Below are positions 18,353 to 27,205 of a stretch of 64,000 bases of DNA, in pieces. The stretch spans positions 124,001 to 188,000 of the forward strand of contig JAGWRO010000089.1 in assembly GCA_028876495.1 (NCBI GenBank), in the 5' to 3' direction. Position 1 is the stretch's first letter. Every line of letters starts with the position of its first letter. Position numbers and translations under genes: made by a program. Under the pieces are notes generated by a model. It had not been told where the DNA came from. It made no database searches and saw only the letters and a program-made list of their open reading frames with translations. This DNA is from Bacteroidota bacterium. Lineage in GTDB: Bacteria > Bacteroidota > Bacteroidia > Chitinophagales > Chitinophagaceae.

Positions 18353-19551
18353 TTGGTGAAGATGGGCTCACCCTCAAATAAACCCTGGAAACCTTCAGTT
18401 ATCAATTCGTCACCGGGTTGTAAACCTTGTTTTATCTCAATACTATCTCCATTCAATTGCCCGATAGTTACTCTTGCTTTTTTGGCTACCAGTTGGTTGG
18501 CTTGTTTTGATGCCAGCAATACATATTTTCCATCTTCGCCGGTTTGTACGGTATTCAAAGGAATTGCGATTGAATTTGGCGCGTTATAATCAAGAATTTT
18601 CACCTTTGCAATTTGATTAGGACGAAGTTGAGTTCCCTTTGGTACTTTTATTTCAGCGGTAACGCCGCGGGTTGTATTTCCAATTGCCTGGCTAATGAAT
18701 GAAATGGTACTGTTGAAGGTTTTATTGATATCCGGCATGTTAACAATTACCTGTGAACCTTCATGTATATTTCCGAGATAGTTTTCAGGAACCGTTACCG
18801 TAATTTTTAAATCAGATTCATTTACAATCCTTATGTAGCCACCTGTAAGGGGATTGCCGTTAAATGTCTCGCCAACATGAGCGGTGATGTCATCAACAGT
18901 TCCGTTCACGTTGCTGTAAATATTACTTTGATTTGCCTGGTCCTGGGCAGTTTTTACCTGCGCCTCTATCGTTTTTAACTGGTTTTGTAATGTTTCAACA
19001 TTTGTCTTCGCCTGGAGTAGCTGAACTTCAGTACCGATTTGCTGATCCCAAAGATTTTTTTGTCTTTGGTAAACCGACTGAGCCAGGCCGAGCTGGGCTT
19101 TTACACTTCCCATTTGTTGTTTTATAGCCACTACATTTTGCTGTGCTACTGCATCATCCAATTTTAAGATCAATTGTCCTTTATGAATTTTCTCTCCTTG
19201 TTTTACATAAATCGCTTTTATCTGCCCCGGTTGACCGCTTGGAGTTATGTAAGATATATTTTTAGAGTCGACACTGCCTTGTAATTCCAGGTAGTGTTTA
19301 AAATCTGCTTTTTGTACGGAATTTAAGGCAACCAGTTTGGGTTTGGCGGCAATAGTTGAACCTGTATCCAAAACACCGATTTGTTTTTGCAGATCAGCAA
19401 TTTTTGTATCTATATCTTCCTTCTGAGTTTTCAATTTTTCAAGTTCCGCTTTCTTCTTTTTTAATTCTGCTTGTTGATTATTGGAATTAACACAAGAAGA
19501 AATAATAGAAACCGACAGTATGATTAAACCGATCGTTGTTATCTTTTTCAT
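18343..19551 (-). CDS. RND efflux periplasmic adaptor subunit (HlyD/AcrA family)
   Basis: Membrane-fusion protein linking the RND pump to the TolC-like channel. Lipoprotein signal with Cys20 (SIISSC). Residues of about 25-60 form an unusually Lys/Glu-rich coiled coil before the usual order: lipoyl half (GQIKAIYVKQGEKIHKGQLILKLDD), alpha-helical hairpin (about 135-215), second lipoyl half (NGTVDDITAHVGETF), beta-barrel and membrane-proximal domain ending in QGLQPGDELITEGFQ. 402 residues. It lies 34 nt after tolC and 48 nt before acrB. Confidence 0.93.
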   Translation of the reverse strand: MKKITTIGLIILSVSIISSCVNSNNQQAELKKKKAELEKLKTQKEDIDTKIADLQKQIGVLDTGSTIAAKPKLVALNSVQKADFKHYLELQGSVDSKNISYITPSGQPGQIKAIYVKQGEKIHKGQLILKLDDAVAQQNVVAIKQQMGSVKAQLGLAQSVYQRQKNLWDQQIGTEVQLLQAKTNVETLQNQLKTIEAQVKTAQDQANQSNIYSNVNGTVDDITAHVGETFNGNPLTGGYIRIVNESDLKITVTVPENYLGNIHEGSQVIVNMPDINKTFNSTISFISQAIGNTTRGVTAEIKVPKGTQLRPNQIAKVKILDYNAPNSIAIPLNTVQTGEDGKYVLLASKQANQLVAKKARVTIGQLNGDSIEIKQGLQPGDELITEGFQGLFEGEPIFTNSK

Positions 19552-19585
19552 TTTTAATTATTTGGTACTTATTATTCTTTTTTAT

Positions 19586-20938
19586 TTAAAGTTTTCCTGC
19601 TGCTTTCAGGTAATCAATTTTAGCTATGATCGCATCGTATAACGAGCTGTAATAATTGTTTTGAGCTGTTACCAAATCGGCTTGAGCAGTTGATATTTCC
19701 TGGTTGCTACCTAATCCCTGTTCATATTTTAATTTGGTAGAATTATAAACCTGCTGCGCCAGATCAATGTTTTTCTTCTGTGCATCCATTGTAAGTAAAG
19801 CCGATTTCATGTTGATTCTGGACTGTGTCACATCGTTATCTATTGATTCTTTCAATAGGTCAACATTGTTGTTCAGTTTCATCAGGTTCAATTTAGCCGA
19901 AGCAATGTTGGCATTTCTTTCTCCTCCGTCAAAAAGTGGAATTGACAAACTGAAACTTATGAACGATGTAGTGAACCACTTTTCACTATTTTTAAAAAAG
20001 CTGAAAGAAGTTCGTTGTGCATTTTGGCTGATGTTGGCAGAAAAAGACAAAGTAGGAATTTTACTTAACTGGTATCTTTTTACATTGTATTTGCCCAACT
20101 CAATAGCTGTCTGTAACTGTTGATATTCTTTCCTGTCTTCGTAATTGTAATTATTATCAAGAATCCCTGATTTGAGTTCCTGGTCAGATAGTGTGTCGGT
20201 GAGTACGAGAGAATCTTTTTCCGGAATATTCATCAGAAGTTTCAATCCTTCTTTTCCTGCGTCAATCTGGTTTTGAGCTTTTAACTTTTGGGTTTGCAGA
20301 TTGCTCAACTGAACCTGCACTTTATCAACGTCCAGCCTTTCAGCAAAACCGTTTTGGTAAATTACTTTGGTATCGTGAAGTAGCTTTTCGTAATTGGCAA
20401 TGTTCGCATCCAGCGTTCCTATTTGTCTTTGCCCTACTACCAACTGGTAATACACTTTATAAACATTTGTTTTTATTTGTTCTTTGGTGATATCAGCAGT
20501 AAGTTCTGCATTTTTAATTGCAGCCTTGCGCGCCTGCAAGCCAACAAAAACCTGTCCGTCGAAAAGTATTTGTTGCAGATTTGCACCATAATTTCCACTG
20601 TATTTAGTTCCGAATTTTACAGGGAAATAGGTGCCTGCAGGGCCTCCTGTAAATTCAGCCGGTATAAGTGTAGTTGGTATAGAAAGATAATCTGTCAGCC
20701 CGACGTTGCCATTTATGTGAGGTAAAGCTTCAGCAGTTATTTGTTTATTTTGCTGGTATTGGAGTTTAATATCAATTAAAGCATTTTTTACCTGCACTGC
20801 ATTTTGCAATGCATAATCAACAGCTTGCTTTGCTGTAAAAGAATGTATTTGTGGAGTTGCATTTTTTTGCTGGGCATGCGCTGCCAAAAAAAATGTAATT
20901 AATACTGATACTAAAATCAATCTGATCTTTATTTTCAT
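19586..20938 (-). CDS. TolC family outer membrane efflux protein
   Basis: Outer-membrane channel of the tripartite pump. Signal peptide of about 22 residues ending in HAQ. Two long helical-hairpin repeats are visible, each starting with AVDYALQNAVQVKNALIDIKL-like segments; the second ends with YNSTKLKYEQGLGSNQEISTAQADL, a classic TolC/OEP signature. 450 residues, normal length. It lies 6 nt after tetR. Confidence 0.92.
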   Translation of the reverse strand: MKIKIRLILVSVLITFFLAAHAQQKNATPQIHSFTAKQAVDYALQNAVQVKNALIDIKLQYQQNKQITAEALPHINGNVGLTDYLSIPTTLIPAEFTGGPAGTYFPVKFGTKYSGNYGANLQQILFDGQVFVGLQARKAAIKNAELTADITKEQIKTNVYKVYYQLVVGQRQIGTLDANIANYEKLLHDTKVIYQNGFAERLDVDKVQVQLSNLQTQKLKAQNQIDAGKEGLKLLMNIPEKDSLVLTDTLSDQELKSGILDNNYNYEDRKEYQQLQTAIELGKYNVKRYQLSKIPTLSFSANISQNAQRTSFSFFKNSEKWFTTSFISFSLSIPLFDGGERNANIASAKLNLMKLNNNVDLLKESIDNDVTQSRINMKSALLTMDAQKKNIDLAQQVYNSTKLKYEQGLGSNQEISTAQADLVTAQNNYYSSLYDAIIAKIDYLKAAGKL

Positions 20939-20944
20939 TGGTAC

Positions 20945-21574
20945 TTATTTTTTTACCGGTTTTTTACCGGCACTTTCTTTTTGATATTTTGTAATTAATT
21001 TATAGCCCTTCGGAGTTACCATCGCATAAAGAAAAAATTCAAGTAGCTGCTGTTGGATATAAACGAGCGAATATTGATGCTTTGGAAAAATCTCTTCGTT
21101 AAAAGCCAGCATTATGGTTTCTATCCTCACTTTGCAGATTAGTTCTGCATTTACTTCTGCCCGGTAAAGCCCTTCTTTTTTACCCCTTTCTACGTTATTT
21201 TTCATTAACTCATACAGGAAATTGTATTTGAATTCTTTAAACTTTTTAAAAGCTTGCGGATGCCCTCTTTCTATGTCGAATATGATTGAAGGATTCATGT
21301 TATCCAGCATTTCCTGGATGCTTTCCATTCCTAAAAAAACTTCCTGAACTGCATTTATGGCTTTATTACGGCTGTCCTGGCAACAAACTTTATTATACTC
21401 GAGCATTTCATCAACTACTGCATCTACTAATTCATTTTTGTCTTTAAAAGAATGATAGATGGTTTTTTTCGAAACACCCAGTTGCGAGGCGATCTCATCC
21501 ATTGTTACGGATTTAACTCCGTAACGCCGGTAGAGTTCATCTGCTTTTTCTTTTATTCTGTTTTTTAATTCCAT
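20945..21574 (-). CDS. TetR/AcrR family transcriptional regulator
   Basis: Likely local repressor of the efflux operon. The N-terminal TetR helix-turn-helix covers residues of about 10-55 (VKSVTMDEIASQLGVSKKTIYHSFKDKNELV); the rest is a helical ligand-binding domain. 209 residues, usual size. As first gene of the operon it is probably autoregulated: its promoter carries an inverted repeat (21590-21619) around the -33/-7 spacer. The leader is only a few nucleotides long. Confidence 0.92.
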   Translation of the reverse strand: MELKNRIKEKADELYRRYGVKSVTMDEIASQLGVSKKTIYHSFKDKNELVDAVVDEMLEYNKVCCQDSRNKAINAVQEVFLGMESIQEMLDNMNPSIIFDIERGHPQAFKKFKEFKYNFLYELMKNNVERGKKEGLYRAEVNAELICKVRIETIMLAFNEEIFPKHQYSLVYIQQQLLEFFLYAMVTPKGYKLITKYQKESAGKKPVKK

Positions 21575-21581
21575 GGGAATG

Positions 21582-21619
21582 CAAAACTAAGGAAACTTTT
21601 TTATGAACAATAGTTTCCT
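21582..21619 (-). promoter_or_regulatory. Promoter and probable TetR operator of the efflux operon
   Basis: On the minus strand TTG (21610-21608), 18 nt, then TAGTTTTG (21589-21582) fit the Bacteroidota TTG-N17-23-TAnnTTTG promoter. Inverted repeat arms AGGAAACT (21619-21612) and AGTTTCCT (21597-21590) flank the -33 box and abut the -7 box, where a repressor would block polymerase. The -7 box ends 7 nt before the tetR ATG. Confidence 0.7.
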
Positions 21620-21698
21620 ATGGTTTATTTTTGTAAATTGTAAAATTTAAGGATGAACGGTACATCTCTTACCTTTGAAAACTCAATTATTTTTTATT

Positions 21699-22310
21699 AT
21701 GAAAAAGTCGAACAATTACCAAAGGCTCATCCAATATTTTTTGCAGGGGTTACTGATCCTTGGGCCGGTTTCCATCACTATTTATTTTATTTATATTGTT
21801 TTTGATAAGATCGACAATTTACTCAGGCCGGCGATAAATATTCCGGGTCTGGGATTTGTTATTATTATCGGCTTCATTCTTATGATGGGGTATCTCAGCT
21901 CTTTTTTTGTAATGGGCAGGGTATTATCAATTTTAAATAAGTTTTTGGAGAAAACACCAGGGATTAAGCTTTTGTATTCATTTGTAAGAGATTTTTTTGA
22001 GGCATTTGCCGGCAATAAAAAGAAATTCACCCATAATGTTTTGGCCTGCGTGGATGATACCGATGTTTGGCGGGTAGGTTTTATTACCCAGGAAGACATG
22101 AGCATTTTTGGTATGGAAAATTATGTAGCCGTTTATTTACCCATGGCATATTCAGTGGCTGGAAATGTGTACATAATTCCTAAGGAAAGGGTAAGGCCGA
22201 TAACCTCTATCAGTGCGGCTCAATCCATGAAATTTGCAGTAAGTGGTGGTGTTACCCAAACGATTTCAGAAACGGTAGGAGATCCTTTGGATAATTCGGT
22301 GATCAATTAA
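21699..22310 (+). CDS. DUF502 family membrane protein
   Basis: Integral membrane protein of 203 residues from the ATG at 21699; an upstream TTG at 21675 is possible but adds a short non-conserved piece. Two hydrophobic helices lie near the N terminus (LLILGPVSITIYFIYIVF and LGFVIIIGFILMMGYLSSFFV), followed by the DUF502 signature FLEKTPGIKLLYSFVRDF and a soluble C-terminal part. Function unknown. It is divergent from tetR, with a TATTTTTG -7-like box at 21626-21633. A nuclease-like gene follows after 11 nt. Confidence 0.85.
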   Translation: MKKSNNYQRLIQYFLQGLLILGPVSITIYFIYIVFDKIDNLLRPAINIPGLGFVIIIGFILMMGYLSSFFVMGRVLSILNKFLEKTPGIKLLYSFVRDFFEAFAGNKKKFTHNVLACVDDTDVWRVGFITQEDMSIFGMENYVAVYLPMAYSVAGNVYIIPKERVRPITSISAAQSMKFAVSGGVTQTISETVGDPLDNSVIN

Positions 22311-22321
22311 ATAGTGCTTGT

Positions 22322-23287
22322 TTGAAAAAAGTTATTCTTTTAATTTTCTTATTGGGGGTTTTCTCTCAATGCTTTTGCTGGGGGTTTTATGCGCATAAAA
22401 AGATCAATTATTATGCAGTGTTTTTATTGCCTCCGCAAATGCTTTTGTTCTATAAACCGAATATTGATTTTATTTCAGAGCATGCAACTGATCCTGATAA
22501 AAGAAGATATTCGGTAGCAGCGGAAGGAGCACGGCATTATATTGATATAGACCATTATGGAGAATATCCTTACCCTGAATTACCCCATAAATGGAAAGAC
22601 GCGGTTGAGAAATTTAGTGAAGATTCTTTGGAAGCTTATGGAATTGTTCCGTGGCATATTCAGGTAATGCTTGGCCGGCTTACAAAAGCTTTTAGAGAAA
22701 AAAACTTTTCTTCTATTTTAAAAAACAGCGCCGAAATTGGCCATTATATTGCCGACGCTCATGTTCCTTTGCATACCTCCCAAAATTATGATGGGCAGCT
22801 TACCGGCCAAAATGGAATTCATGCTTTTTGGGAAAGCCGCGTACCTGAATTGCTGGCAGATAAAAAGTTTGATTTCTTTATTGGTAAGGCGGAATATATT
22901 AAAGATCCTTCCGGTTTTATCTGGCAGCGGGTTTTAGAAAGTGCAGAAGCCACCGATTCTGTTTTGAAGTTCGAAAAAGAATTATCGCTTAAGTTTCCGC
23001 CAGATAAAAAGTATGCTTTTGAAAAAAGAAATAATATTTTGATCAGGCAATATTCTTCTTCTTATACCATCGCTTACGATAAAATGCTGAATGGAATGGT
23101 GGAACGTAGAATGCGGCAGTCAATTTTTGCGGTCGCCTCTTTTTGGTTTACTGCGTGGGTAAATGCAGGCCAGCCTGATCTTTCAGGTTTAACGAAACAA
23201 TCGTTTTCTGAAAATGATCTGAAAGAATTTGAAAAATTAAATGAAGATTGGAAAGTTAATAAGGAGAAAGGAAGAGCGCATGAATGA
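22322..23287 (+). CDS. Secreted zinc-dependent phospholipase C / S1-P1 nuclease-like protein
   Basis: 321 residues, TTG start. Signal peptide MKKVILLIFLLGVFSQCFC is followed at once by WGFYAHKKIN. In the S1/P1 nuclease and phospholipase C fold the mature N-terminal Trp and nearby His bind zinc. Further ligands fit HYIDIDHYG and IGHYIADAHVPLHTSQNYDGQ with GIHAFWESR. This supports a tri-zinc hydrolase acting on phosphate esters outside the cytoplasm; nuclease or phospholipase cannot be decided. It follows the DUF502 gene by 11 nt. Confidence 0.8.
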   Translation: MKKVILLIFLLGVFSQCFCWGFYAHKKINYYAVFLLPPQMLLFYKPNIDFISEHATDPDKRRYSVAAEGARHYIDIDHYGEYPYPELPHKWKDAVEKFSEDSLEAYGIVPWHIQVMLGRLTKAFREKNFSSILKNSAEIGHYIADAHVPLHTSQNYDGQLTGQNGIHAFWESRVPELLADKKFDFFIGKAEYIKDPSGFIWQRVLESAEATDSVLKFEKELSLKFPPDKKYAFEKRNNILIRQYSSSYTIAYDKMLNGMVERRMRQSIFAVASFWFTAWVNAGQPDLSGLTKQSFSENDLKEFEKLNEDWKVNKEKGRAHE

Positions 23288-23288
23288 G

Positions 23289-23354
23289 GAATAGTGAATA
23301 GTGAATGCTGAATAGTAAACAAACAAAAAATCGCGATTTCTATTTTTTTTATTT
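23289..23354 (+). repeat. GAATAGT tandem units and CAGTAAAC element copy I
   Basis: Just after the nuclease-like stop come several GAATAGT/GAATGCT units (23289-23315), followed by TAGTAAACAAACAAA...CGCGATTTCTATTTTTTTT (23314-23354). The T-rich part begins 24 nt in, as in other copies. Confidence 0.5.
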
Positions 23355-23356
23355 CA

Positions 23357-23400
23357 AATTTGCATTCTGTTTTAAAAAAGATCATCTATTTATAGTAAAC
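23357..23400 (+). repeat. Direct repeat flanking the GC-rich element, left copy
   Basis: Starts AATTTGCATTCTGTTTT and ends ATAGTAAAC. It resembles 23498-23550 (AATTTGCAATCTGTTTT ... AAAGTAAAC). The pair brackets the GC-rich hairpin element. Confidence 0.6.
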
Positions 23401-23426
23401 AAAAAAATAAAGCAAAAATAATTTTT

Positions 23427-23496
23427 GTCGCCGGTTGGTGGGGGACACCAACCGGGGCAGGTGCTTTTGGGCGGTGTCCCCACGGCCCAAAAGCTG
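23427..23496 (+). repeat. GC-rich structured repeat, copy 2
   Basis: Two adjacent perfect 10-bp stems: CCGGTTGGTG-GGGGA-CACCAACCGG (23431-23455) and GCTTTTGGGC ... GCCCAAAAGC (23463-23494). The loop side of the second (GGTGTCCCCAC) is nearly complementary to GGTGGGGGACACC in the first. It is related to the copy at 10878-10934. It sits in the serC upstream region and is non-coding. Confidence 0.75.
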
Positions 23497-23497
23497 C

Positions 23498-23550
23498 AAT
23501 TTGCAATCTGTTTTTTTTTAAAAGATCTTTTACAAAATTTTAAAGTAAAC
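23498..23550 (+). repeat. Direct repeat flanking the GC-rich element, right copy
   Basis: Partner of 23357-23400; ends in AGTAAACC just upstream of serC. Confidence 0.6.
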
Positions 23551-23587
23551 CAACAAATAAACCATAAAACAATTTTAACCCAAATTC

Positions 23588-24652
23588 ATGATTCACAATT
23601 TCAATGCTGGCCCTTCTATACTTCCGAAAAGTGTATTACAACAAGCTTCTGAAGCGATAATTAATTTTAATAACAGCGGCCTGTCGATTTTGGAAATAGG
23701 TCATCGTACCCCGCTTTTTGAATCGGTAATGGATGAAGCCATTTCACTGGTGAAGGAATTAATGCAACTGGATGATGACCATGAAGTTTTGTTTTTGCAT
23801 GGAGGCGCCACGGTTCAGTTTATGCAGGTGCCGATGAATCTTTTGGATCAAAATGAAACCGCATCTTATGCAGATACAGGTGTGTGGAGCAGCAAAGCTA
23901 TTAAAGAAGCCAAACTATTCGGAAAAGTTGAAGTAGTATGTAGTTCCAAAGAAAGTAATTTCAATTTTATTCCAAAAGATTTTGCCGTTCCCAACCAATC
24001 TGCCTATTTTCATATTACTACCAACAATACCATTTTTGGTACGCAATGGCAACAAATACCAAGCGTTAGTATGCCGTTGATTGCCGATATGTCAAGCGAT
24101 ATTCTAAGCAGGAAACTCGACTTCAATTCATTTGACCTGATATTTGCCGGTGCTCAAAAAAACATGGGCGCTGCAGGCGCAACGCTCGTTGTAGTAAACA
24201 AACAAATATTAGGAAAAATAAAACGCGCCATTCCTGCTATTATGGATTACAGGAATCATATCCAGTCAAAAAGTATGTTGAATACACCGCCGGTTTTTGC
24301 TGTATATGTTTCAATGCTTACACTTCGCTGGCTTAAAGAAAATGGGGGAGTAGAGGCGATGGAACAATTAAATAATGAGAAAGCGTCTTTGCTGTATAAT
24401 GCGATTGACAACAGCAAAATTTTTAAAGGCACTGTGGTTAAAGAAGATCGTAGCAAGATGAATGTTTGCTTTGTGATGGATGATGCTGAGCAGGAGAAAA
24501 AATTTCTTGAATTTTCAAAACAAAATAATATTTATGGAATAAAAGGCCATCGCTCAGTGGGTGGTTTCAGGGCTTCCTTATACAATGCATTGCCTTTGAG
24601 CAGTGTAAAATACCTGGTTGAGAAAATGGAAGAATTTGAAAAAGGATTATAA
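23588..24652 (+). CDS. serC: Phosphoserine aminotransferase
   Basis: Converts 3-phosphohydroxypyruvate to phosphoserine in serine synthesis (also used in B6 synthesis). Starts MIHNFNAGPSILP, the class-V aminotransferase SerC signature. LFLHGGATVQFMQ binds cofactor phosphate, FAGAQKNMGAAG holds PLP Lys191, and GIKGHRSVGGFRASLYNAL is the conserved C-terminal substrate-binding end. 354 residues, as usual. It is monocistronic behind a repeat-rich 300-bp spacer; a SerA-like dehydrogenase lies about 19 kb away rather than adjacent. Confidence 0.95.
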   Translation: MIHNFNAGPSILPKSVLQQASEAIINFNNSGLSILEIGHRTPLFESVMDEAISLVKELMQLDDDHEVLFLHGGATVQFMQVPMNLLDQNETASYADTGVWSSKAIKEAKLFGKVEVVCSSKESNFNFIPKDFAVPNQSAYFHITTNNTIFGTQWQQIPSVSMPLIADMSSDILSRKLDFNSFDLIFAGAQKNMGAAGATLVVVNKQILGKIKRAIPAIMDYRNHIQSKSMLNTPPVFAVYVSMLTLRWLKENGGVEAMEQLNNEKASLLYNAIDNSKIFKGTVVKEDRSKMNVCFVMDDAEQEKKFLEFSKQNNIYGIKGHRSVGGFRASLYNALPLSSVKYLVEKMEEFEKGL

Positions 24653-24757
24653 TGTAAAGAAGGCACTTTTGAAAACCGGAAAATATTGTACGATTGAATT
24701 ATATTTGCAACCCTTACAAAAATTTAATGCCTTTCCAGGCAAAAAATTAAAATAAAC

Positions 24758-25984
24758 ATGATATCTATTTCTCCTTTTAAAGCACTAAGGCCCGAACCTC
24801 AATTTGCTAAACAAGTTGCCTCAAGGCCCTATGATGTTTTAACAACCAAAGAAGCAAAAGTTGAAGCAGAAGGGAATCCCTATTCTTTCCTCCATATTAC
24901 CAGGAGCGAGATTGATCTTCCTGCCAATACGGATGTTCACAGTCAGCAAGTTTATGAGAAGGCGAAGGAAAACCTGGATGCATTTATGAGCCGCCCGATT
25001 CTTTTCAGTGAAAGCAAACCTTGTTACTATATTTACCAGTTAACGATGAACGGAAAAACTCAAACAGGATTGGTTTGTTGTAGCTCTGTAACTGATTATG
25101 AAGAAGGTTTGATAAAAAAGCATGAGTTAACGAGGCCTGAAAAAGAACAGGATCGCATAAATCATATTAAAACAACGGGCGCTCAGACAGGCAATGTTTT
25201 TCTTGCTTTCAGGGATAATGATGAGATGAATGATTTGATGGAAAAATGGAAAAGCACTAAAAGCCCTGTATATAATTTTACTGCTGATGACGAAATTCAG
25301 CATAGTATATGGGTTATCAGCGACGAAAAAACCATTGACAGGATAACGGAGATATTTAAAACTGAAGTTGATTGTACTTATATTGCTGATGGGCACCACC
25401 GGGTGGCTTCAGCAGCTAAAGTGAAATATATTTTACCGGATGAAGAAGAAGCGGGTCATTTTCTTTCTACTTTATTTCCTGCTTCACAGTTAAAGATAAT
25501 GGATTATAACAGGGTGGTGAAAGATTTGAATGGTTTATCAGAAGAAGAATTTTTGGAAAAAATAACTAAAAGTTTTTCCGTTTCTAAAATACCAAAAGCT
25601 TTTGCTCCTCATGAACCTCATGAATTTGGAATGTATATGAATGGCCAATGGTATATGCTTGCGGCATTAGAAGGAACTTATTCAACCGATCCGATTGGGA
25701 TTCTTGATATTACTATTTTGCAAAATAATTTGCTGGAACCTGTACTGGGCATAAAAGACCAGCGTACCGATACAAGAATTGATTTCATAGGAGGAATAAG
25801 AGGTCTGGGAGAATTGGAAGAAAGAGTGAACAGTGAGGAATGGAAAGTGGCTTTCAGTCTTTATCCTGTAACGATAGAACAATTATTTGACATTGCTGAT
25901 ACCAACAGTATTATGCCGCCTAAAAGCACCTGGTTTGAACCGAAATTGAGAGACGGGCTTTTAACTCACCTGATCTCTTCATAA
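24758..25984 (+). CDS. DUF1015 family protein
   Basis: 408 residues. Begins ISPFKALRPEPQFAKQVASRPYDVLT, the N-terminal DUF1015 signature, with KKHELTRPEKEQDRINHIKTTGAQTGNVFL and YIADGHHRVASA further on. The GHHR motif near residue 212 recalls ParB-like chemistry, but the biochemical role is not established. A TATATTTG -7-like box lies at 24700-24707. In many Bacteroidota this gene follows serC (or serA), consistent with a link to serine or phosphoserine metabolism. Confidence 0.88.
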   Translation: MISISPFKALRPEPQFAKQVASRPYDVLTTKEAKVEAEGNPYSFLHITRSEIDLPANTDVHSQQVYEKAKENLDAFMSRPILFSESKPCYYIYQLTMNGKTQTGLVCCSSVTDYEEGLIKKHELTRPEKEQDRINHIKTTGAQTGNVFLAFRDNDEMNDLMEKWKSTKSPVYNFTADDEIQHSIWVISDEKTIDRITEIFKTEVDCTYIADGHHRVASAAKVKYILPDEEEAGHFLSTLFPASQLKIMDYNRVVKDLNGLSEEEFLEKITKSFSVSKIPKAFAPHEPHEFGMYMNGQWYMLAALEGTYSTDPIGILDITILQNNLLEPVLGIKDQRTDTRIDFIGGIRGLGELEERVNSEEWKVAFSLYPVTIEQLFDIADTNSIMPPKSTWFEPKLRDGLLTHLISS

Positions 25985-26080
25985 TAATTTGCTGGTAAAG
26001 TGGTTATCTATTTTTACCGTGCTGCATAATTTTTTGTTTTTATAAAGATTTCCGGTGATAAAGTATTTTATCTTTACCCG

Positions 26081-27085
26081 ATGAAAAAGATCTTATTTGC
26101 TATAATTTTTTGGAGTCTTGCCGTGAATGTAACCGCACAACAGGAAGATGCGGAACAACTTCATGAAAACGCAAAAGCATTTATGCAACAGGGCGATTAT
26201 GGAAATGCAACGCTCATACTAACCCGTGCCTTACAGCAAGCTCCCCAAAATCTTGAAATTGCCAAAGATCTTTCACTAAGTTATTTTCTTCAAAAGGAAG
26301 ATCAAAAAGCATTGAACGTTATCAAGCCTTTTGTTGATAATGACAATGCCGATGACCAGACTTACCAGTTGGCCGGAACAATTTATCGAAGGTTGGGCCA
26401 GGAAAAGGAAGCCGATAAAAACTATAAAGACGCGCTAAAAAAATTTCCTAACAGTGGAGGCTTGTATAATGATTATGGTGAATTACTTTTTAAAAATCGT
26501 GACCCCGAAGCCATAAATGAATGGGAAAAAGGAATTAAAATGGATCCTTCTTCTGTTAATAATTATTATAACGCCTGTAAATATTATTACTATAAAAGAA
26601 ACTATATCTGGTGCCTGCTCTACGGTGAAATTTTTATTAATATAGAATCTTTTACTTCCCGTACTGCAGAAATAAAAGATATTTTATTGGATGGATATAA
26701 AAAGCTTTTTGCCGATCCGGATCTTCTTACCAATGTAAAAGATAAAAGCGCTTTTGAAATTGCTTTTTTAACCTGCATGAACAAACAAAATGATGTGGTG
26801 ATCCGTGGGATCAATCCCGAAACACTTACCATGATCAGGACACGGTTTATCCTTGACTGGAACAGAAATTATGCACAAAAATACCCGTTCAGGCTTTTTG
26901 ATTTGCAGGAACAATTTCTTGAAGAAGGTTTATTTCCTGCTTATAACCAATGGATTTTTGGCGCCTCACAAAATCTGGCTGCTTATCAAACCTGGACAAG
27001 CAATCATTCTGAAGATGCCGATAATTTTAAAAAATTTAAAGCCGGAATTATTTTTAAAATGCCGAAAGGACAATACTATCATTGA
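26081..27085 (+). CDS. Secreted tetratricopeptide-repeat protein
   Basis: 334 residues. The signal peptide ends near TAQQ (residue 20). Residues of about 25-150 contain TPR pairs (AKAFMQQGDYGNATLILTRALQQAPQNLEIAKDLSLSYFLQKEDQKALN ...). The C-terminal half has no domain I recognise and a NRNYAQKYPFRLFDLQEQFLEEG segment. It probably acts as a periplasmic protein-interaction scaffold. The ATG lies only a few nucleotides after a TATCTTTA box, so the leader is very short. Confidence 0.8.
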   Translation: MKKILFAIIFWSLAVNVTAQQEDAEQLHENAKAFMQQGDYGNATLILTRALQQAPQNLEIAKDLSLSYFLQKEDQKALNVIKPFVDNDNADDQTYQLAGTIYRRLGQEKEADKNYKDALKKFPNSGGLYNDYGELLFKNRDPEAINEWEKGIKMDPSSVNNYYNACKYYYYKRNYIWCLLYGEIFINIESFTSRTAEIKDILLDGYKKLFADPDLLTNVKDKSAFEIAFLTCMNKQNDVVIRGINPETLTMIRTRFILDWNRNYAQKYPFRLFDLQEQFLEEGLFPAYNQWIFGASQNLAAYQTWTSNHSEDADNFKKFKAGIIFKMPKGQYYH

Positions 27086-27205
27086 TTGCCTTATAGGGTT
27101 GCTCTCAAAGACCGTACATCAAATGATTGCTCAAATATTTATTTATTTGTTTAATTTAGGATTTCGTTGAGCCATCTACATAGCGGTATAATGGTTTTCA
27201 AATAA

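Noticed and set aside
23425-23652. ORF over the GC-rich element and the start of serC
   Set aside because: It runs through a structured repeat and overlaps serC in another frame; not coding.
24186-24210. AGTAAACAAACAAATA inside serC
   Set aside because: Matches the 5' half of the CAGTAAAC element exactly, but encodes VVNKQIL and lacks the T-rich half; probably codon-driven coincidence.
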